This document shows positions 5,305-8,239 of a stretch of 8,239 nucleotides of DNA, in pieces. This stretch comes from Gammaproteobacteria bacterium. Its GTDB lineage: Bacteria > Pseudomonadota > Gammaproteobacteria > Acidiferrobacterales > Acidiferrobacteraceae. Every line of letters starts with the position of its first letter. Position 1 is the first letter of the stretch. The notes beneath the pieces were generated by a model, which was not told the DNA's origin, ran no database searches, and saw nothing but the letters and a program-made list of their open reading frames with translations. The translations under genes and the position numbers were made by a program. The stretch lies in assembly GCA_028064935.1 (NCBI GenBank), contig JAPTWT010000066.1, forward strand, positions 1-8,239, in the 5' to 3' direction.

Positions 5305-7734
5305 ATGAAGAACCATGGAAACGCTCCAAGTAGAACAACAAAAATTTTGTCGCTGGAACAGATTGCCTGGTGGCGCTTAAAAGATGACATGGAAAAGAAA
5401 GACACATGGGAGGAGGTATGGGCCGAACTACCTCCCCTTCAGCGTGGCTTTGTTTGGAATGCCAATCAAATTGAAAGGCTTTGGGATTCCATTGCGCGCG
5501 GATTTCCGATTGGCTCCATTACTCTGCAAGAACATTCCAGTACCCCCGATATCACGCCCAACATGCATGGCCCTGCCGATTCCGAACCACCCACAAACAG
5601 CCCGCCCCACAATTACTTTCTACTCGATGGCCAGCAGCGTGCCACATCGATTGCGTTGGGCTTCAAGAACATGTGGAGAGATAATTCTTGTGTCGAAGGA
5701 GATTGGCAAGCACTTTGGATAGATATCGCCTCGCGGCCGAAAGATGAACGTGATTTTCTGTTTAGACTAACTAATACAGCTCACCCTTGGGGCTATTCGC
5801 GCGCGATGAATGCGGGCGAGCCACCTTCCAAAGTTACGGCAAAAGAAATGCGCGACGCCCACGCGGCGTTTAAGGCCATTTACAACGCCGGTAGCAAAAA
5901 GCCACATGAATTGCCTGCCCATATTGCCTTCCCATGGCAGGCGGAGGCTCCTGTACCGGTCGCCTTTATCCTGGAAATCCTTAGGGAACAAAATGGCTGC
6001 AAGGACATCGAAGCCTTCTCCCATGATCTTTTGCAAAAAATGCAAGAGCTTCCAATGTGGAAATGGATAAGAGATCAGGACGGCGAGTGGAATGGGGTTG
6101 ACGATCCACTAATAATCGCTGCCAAGAAGGCGGTTGGTGAAAAGATTAACAAAATCGAATCCATACTGCACGACCCAATCAACAAAGGCGCCGCTGTGTT
6201 CACTGGACTTGCGCGGGGCCTGCAAGACGCCTTGGAGAAAACGGAGGTACCGGCCCCAGTGCTGGCGGTTCGCGGGAAGACAGCTGATCCGCTTATACAG
6301 ATGAGCAATAACCAAGGGAATGAAGGAGAGGATAAATACGACCCCGCATTTAATTTGTTTGAGCGAATCAATACTGCCGGCACCCCTCTGACAAAAGAAG
6401 AAATCAATTACTCGATGCTGAAATCTGCATGGGGAAAAGAAGCTAACGCTATGGTACAGACCATAAATACGCTGTTGGAAAAAAGGCAAATTACTCATCC
6501 GGCACGCTTGGTCTCCTTGCTTAGCAGGCTCCTGTTGAGCATAGAAGACAGTAAATCCGGGTTACGGGATGTGTTGAGCATTTCGCAATTTAGGCGCGCA
6601 ATCAAAGACTCTTCTCTTGATACGAAGCTCACGGATTTTTGCAGGCGTCGTGAAGCTACCGGTGCCGAATCTATTCTTTCTGACGTCTGGATACTATTGG
6701 CCGGGGAAAACGAATACTCCTTACCACCAATCTTAGCAGCTGACATCACGCAACATAATGAGGATCTGATGCTGCTGTTGATGGTGTGGGTCTATCGGCT
6801 ACAAAAAACGAATGGGACTCGAAATATAAACTTGGAAGATGACGTCAGGCGCCAGACACTTGGCTTTATCACGGCTATTCACTGGTTTTCTCCAAATGCA
6901 AAGGATTGCGCAAAAGTTCTCGGCCGCGCACTGTTCAGCTGCGATGAGAGTCTTCTCGAAGATTTTTTCAATTCCGACCGATTTCTGGGGATAGCTGAAT
7001 ACGCCCATCAAAACAATCGGTTAATGCAGCCGATACCTGATGTGGACTGGGTCAGTCGGTTTCTTCATTCGCAAGATGGGATAGAACCAGACGCCTCCAA
7101 TATCTGGGCCTTATATTTTAGCAAGCCGCAACACAATATTGATGACCTATTGAAGGAGATAGGCTTACCAGATACGGCGGGGGGCAATACGGACTTAGTC
7201 CTAAAAACAATCAGAACAATTTGCAATGATAAGCGAATCGTCATATATGCGCAAAGGAATTTCATAAAAAATGTGTTTGGGTGGTTTGATCCGACGCGCG
7301 CGGCTCAGATAACTGATCACAATGTTCCCTGGGACTTCGACCACATCTTGCCGCAGTCTTGGGTTGGCAATAAACGCATTTATCCAGATGTGCCATTATC
7401 AACGCGGATCTGGATACACTCGAATGGCAATTCGCGTGTATGGCCAGCGGAATGCAATCGCTCGAAGGGAGATAGCCGGATGCATGAAGATGAGTTGCCG
7501 GAGTATGACCTTAACACAAGAGAGACGCTTTACGAAGCAAGCTTTTTTAAAAATTCAAACGACTGGAGTGTTCTTTTGGAAGCGGGGGATAATTTGTGGG
7601 AAAATGATAAGCTCTTTATAGAGCGTTTATTTAAGGAATTCGATGCGGCCGCTATTAATCGCACCGTCGACCTATACCGCGAATGGTATGAAACGCTTTT
7701 TCTTGGTAACTTGCTCAAAAAGCCCACTCTATAG
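5305..7734 (+). CDS. DUF262/HNH single-chain restriction nuclease (GmrSD-like)
   Basis: An 809-residue protein combining the two domains of modification-dependent (type IV-like) restriction enzymes. The N-terminal DUF262 region has PPLQRGFVW (43-51), then IERLWDSIARGFPIGSITL (56-74), the nucleotide-handling motif LLDGQQRATS (106-115) and FNLFERINTAGTPLT (349-363). A helical middle follows. The C-terminus carries an HNH nuclease: DFDHILP (677-683, His680 the likely general base), then N707/N709 and N718 with Lys721, in the DUF1524 style. GmrSD, SspE and BrxU share this pairing and act on foreign DNA or sense its modification. The ATG at 5305 has GGGAGA five bases upstream; the frame is open to 5143 but that extension looks non-coding. 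Base composition is clearly more A+T-rich than the genes to the left, suggesting separate acquisition. No dnd/ssp modification genes are visible, so the target DNA mark is unknown. Confidence 0.92.
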   Translation: MKNHGNAPSRTTKILSLEQIAWWRLKDDMEKKDTWEEVWAELPPLQRGFVWNANQIERLWDSIARGFPIGSITLQEHSSTPDITPNMHGPADSEPPTNSPPHNYFLLDGQQRATSIALGFKNMWRDNSCVEGDWQALWIDIASRPKDERDFLFRLTNTAHPWGYSRAMNAGEPPSKVTAKEMRDAHAAFKAIYNAGSKKPHELPAHIAFPWQAEAPVPVAFILEILREQNGCKDIEAFSHDLLQKMQELPMWKWIRDQDGEWNGVDDPLIIAAKKAVGEKINKIESILHDPINKGAAVFTGLARGLQDALEKTEVPAPVLAVRGKTADPLIQMSNNQGNEGEDKYDPAFNLFERINTAGTPLTKEEINYSMLKSAWGKEANAMVQTINTLLEKRQITHPARLVSLLSRLLLSIEDSKSGLRDVLSISQFRRAIKDSSLDTKLTDFCRRREATGAESILSDVWILLAGENEYSLPPILAADITQHNEDLMLLLMVWVYRLQKTNGTRNINLEDDVRRQTLGFITAIHWFSPNAKDCAKVLGRALFSCDESLLEDFFNSDRFLGIAEYAHQNNRLMQPIPDVDWVSRFLHSQDGIEPDASNIWALYFSKPQHNIDDLLKEIGLPDTAGGNTDLVLKTIRTICNDKRIVIYAQRNFIKNVFGWFDPTRAAQITDHNVPWDFDHILPQSWVGNKRIYPDVPLSTRIWIHSNGNSRVWPAECNRSKGDSRMHEDELPEYDLNTRETLYEASFFKNSNDWSVLLEAGDNLWENDKLFIERLFKEFDAAAINRTVDLYREWYETLFLGNLLKKPTL

Positions 7735-8148
7735 CGGACCTCCATCTTATCTAAGCGCGCGGCTTGATCTGTTTTTCGGCGAGCCAGTGTCGATACATCG
7801 CGAGTTCAGTCGGGCGGCCAACTGAACAGTTGCGATATGGGCGGTCGATTGTGAAGCCTATTAGATGTCGGCGAGCGACCACGGCCTTTGTTCCGCGCAA
7901 AGGTACGGCATTGCCGTTTCTGTCTCATCGGCTGCCTTTGCGTAGGCGCTTCCCCAGACGAGAGGGCTCCTGTTCCCAAGTCTTCGGGTAATCCCTTAGC
8001 TTAGCGAGCCTGCCTTGTCTCGGTTTGTGCGACAATTTTGCGACAATTTGTTTGCATTTTATGTGTATCGGATTTCCTCTCTCTTCCTCTATTCTCCTTT
8101 CTAATCTAAGGCTTAGAGCGCAAGTGTCTGATAGATAAAGGGGCTTTT
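7735..8148. other. Island edge without a confident gene
   Basis: This 414-base stretch follows the nuclease stop. No integrase or complete gene is recognised on either strand. On the minus strand one frame runs from inside the tRNA fragment (GTG at 8158) to 7751 with a single in-frame TGA at 7925-7927. The distal 57 codons, ending LAEKQIKPRA, look fairly protein-like, but there is no good start or ribosome site. The region also holds the tandem repeat at 8028-8049 and a pyrimidine-rich run at about 8075-8101. No clear terminator hairpin was found for the nuclease gene. Confidence 0.4.
8028..8049 (+). repeat. Tandem 11-bp direct repeat near the integration site
   Basis: TGCGACAATTT occurs twice with no gap (8028-8038 and 8039-8049). 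It lies about 100-120 bases inside the tRNA-Val fragment. Short direct repeats at this distance from a core site are typical of arm-type integrase sites or excisionase sites in tRNA-integrating elements. That function is inferred from position; the repeat is seen directly. Confidence 0.6.
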
Positions 8149-8198
8149 TTGCCTTCACACGGCAGGGGTCAGTGGTTCGATCCCACTATCGCCCACCA
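8149..8198 (+). other. 3' fragment of tRNA-Val(CAC), probable attachment site
   Basis: The sequence folds as the 3' part of a tRNA. The anticodon arm is TTGCC (8149-8153), loop TTCACAC (8154-8160) and GGCAG (8161-8165), giving anticodon CAC after the conserved U33. The variable region GGGTC follows. The T arm is AGTGG (8171-8175), loop TTCGATC and CCACT (8183-8187). The 3' acceptor strand ATCGCCC (8188-8194) is followed by A and an encoded CCA (8196-8198). A matching 5' strand (GGGCGAT) and D arm are absent upstream, so this is not a working tRNA gene. A 3' tRNA fragment starting in the anticodon arm is the usual att duplicate left by tyrosine-integrase elements. The intact tRNA should lie at the far end of the island. 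Confidence 0.8.
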
Positions 8199-8239
8199 TA
8201 TAAAACAAGGACTTAGAGCAGCATCTCCCCCACAAAATC

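Noticed and set aside
7764..7991. Plus-strand 75-codon frame after the nuclease
   Set aside because: The product is Arg/Ser-rich with no motif, no ribosome site, and overlaps a more protein-like minus-strand frame.
8101..8198. A complete tRNA-Val gene at the right edge
   Set aside because: No 5' acceptor strand GGGCGAT and no D arm are found upstream of the anticodon arm; the bases before it do not fold as a tRNA.
1..8239. CRISPR array
   Set aside because: No regularly spaced repeats with unique spacers are present; the only tandem repeat is the gapless 11-bp pair.

Overview
The window looks like the right-hand end of a genomic island in a GC-rich Gram-negative bacterium, probably a proteobacterium; species cannot be fixed from the sequence. 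Five protein genes are supported. The strongest sign of mobility is at 8149-8198: the anticodon arm, T arm and 3' acceptor strand ending in CCA of a tRNA-Val (anticodon CAC), with no 5' half beside it. That is the expected scar of an element integrated into a tRNA gene. If so, bases left of about 8149 are island and bases right of 8198 are chromosome. An exact tandem 11-bp repeat lies about 110 bp inside this edge.

Left part, minus strand: a WYL-domain transcription regulator (1237-2277) followed by an AAA-family ATPase (42-1106). The ATPase keeps Walker A and Walker B but loses the rest of its AAA domain. From about 103 leftwards the sequence looks like the end of an insertion sequence, with an outward GTAA-starting end and an internal minus-strand promoter.

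Centre, plus strand, divergent from the regulator: a 408-residue protein (2679-3905) whose N- and C-terminal segments resemble the proteasome beta-subunit (N-terminal nucleophile hydrolase) fold. It starts Met-Thr and has Asp and Lys at near-canonical positions, but is about twice the usual length because of central insertions. It is followed by a complete PP2C-type Ser/Thr phosphatase (4270-5064). The divergent control region (2278-2678) holds three operator-like inverted repeats, and a relative of one recurs in front of the next gene.

Right part, plus strand: a single-chain DUF262 plus HNH nuclease (5305-7734), of the GmrSD/SspE/BrxU general type (modification-dependent restriction). It is visibly richer in A+T than the genes to its left and has its own promoter. 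The 3' end (7735-8148) has no confident gene.

The most novel-looking part is the block WYL regulator, AAA ATPase, oversized proteasome-like hydrolase and PP2C phosphatase. A reasonable but unproven reading is a regulated proteolytic or conflict module, with the ATPase a possible unfoldase partner that has been inactivated here, carried beside a restriction enzyme on a tRNA-Val island.
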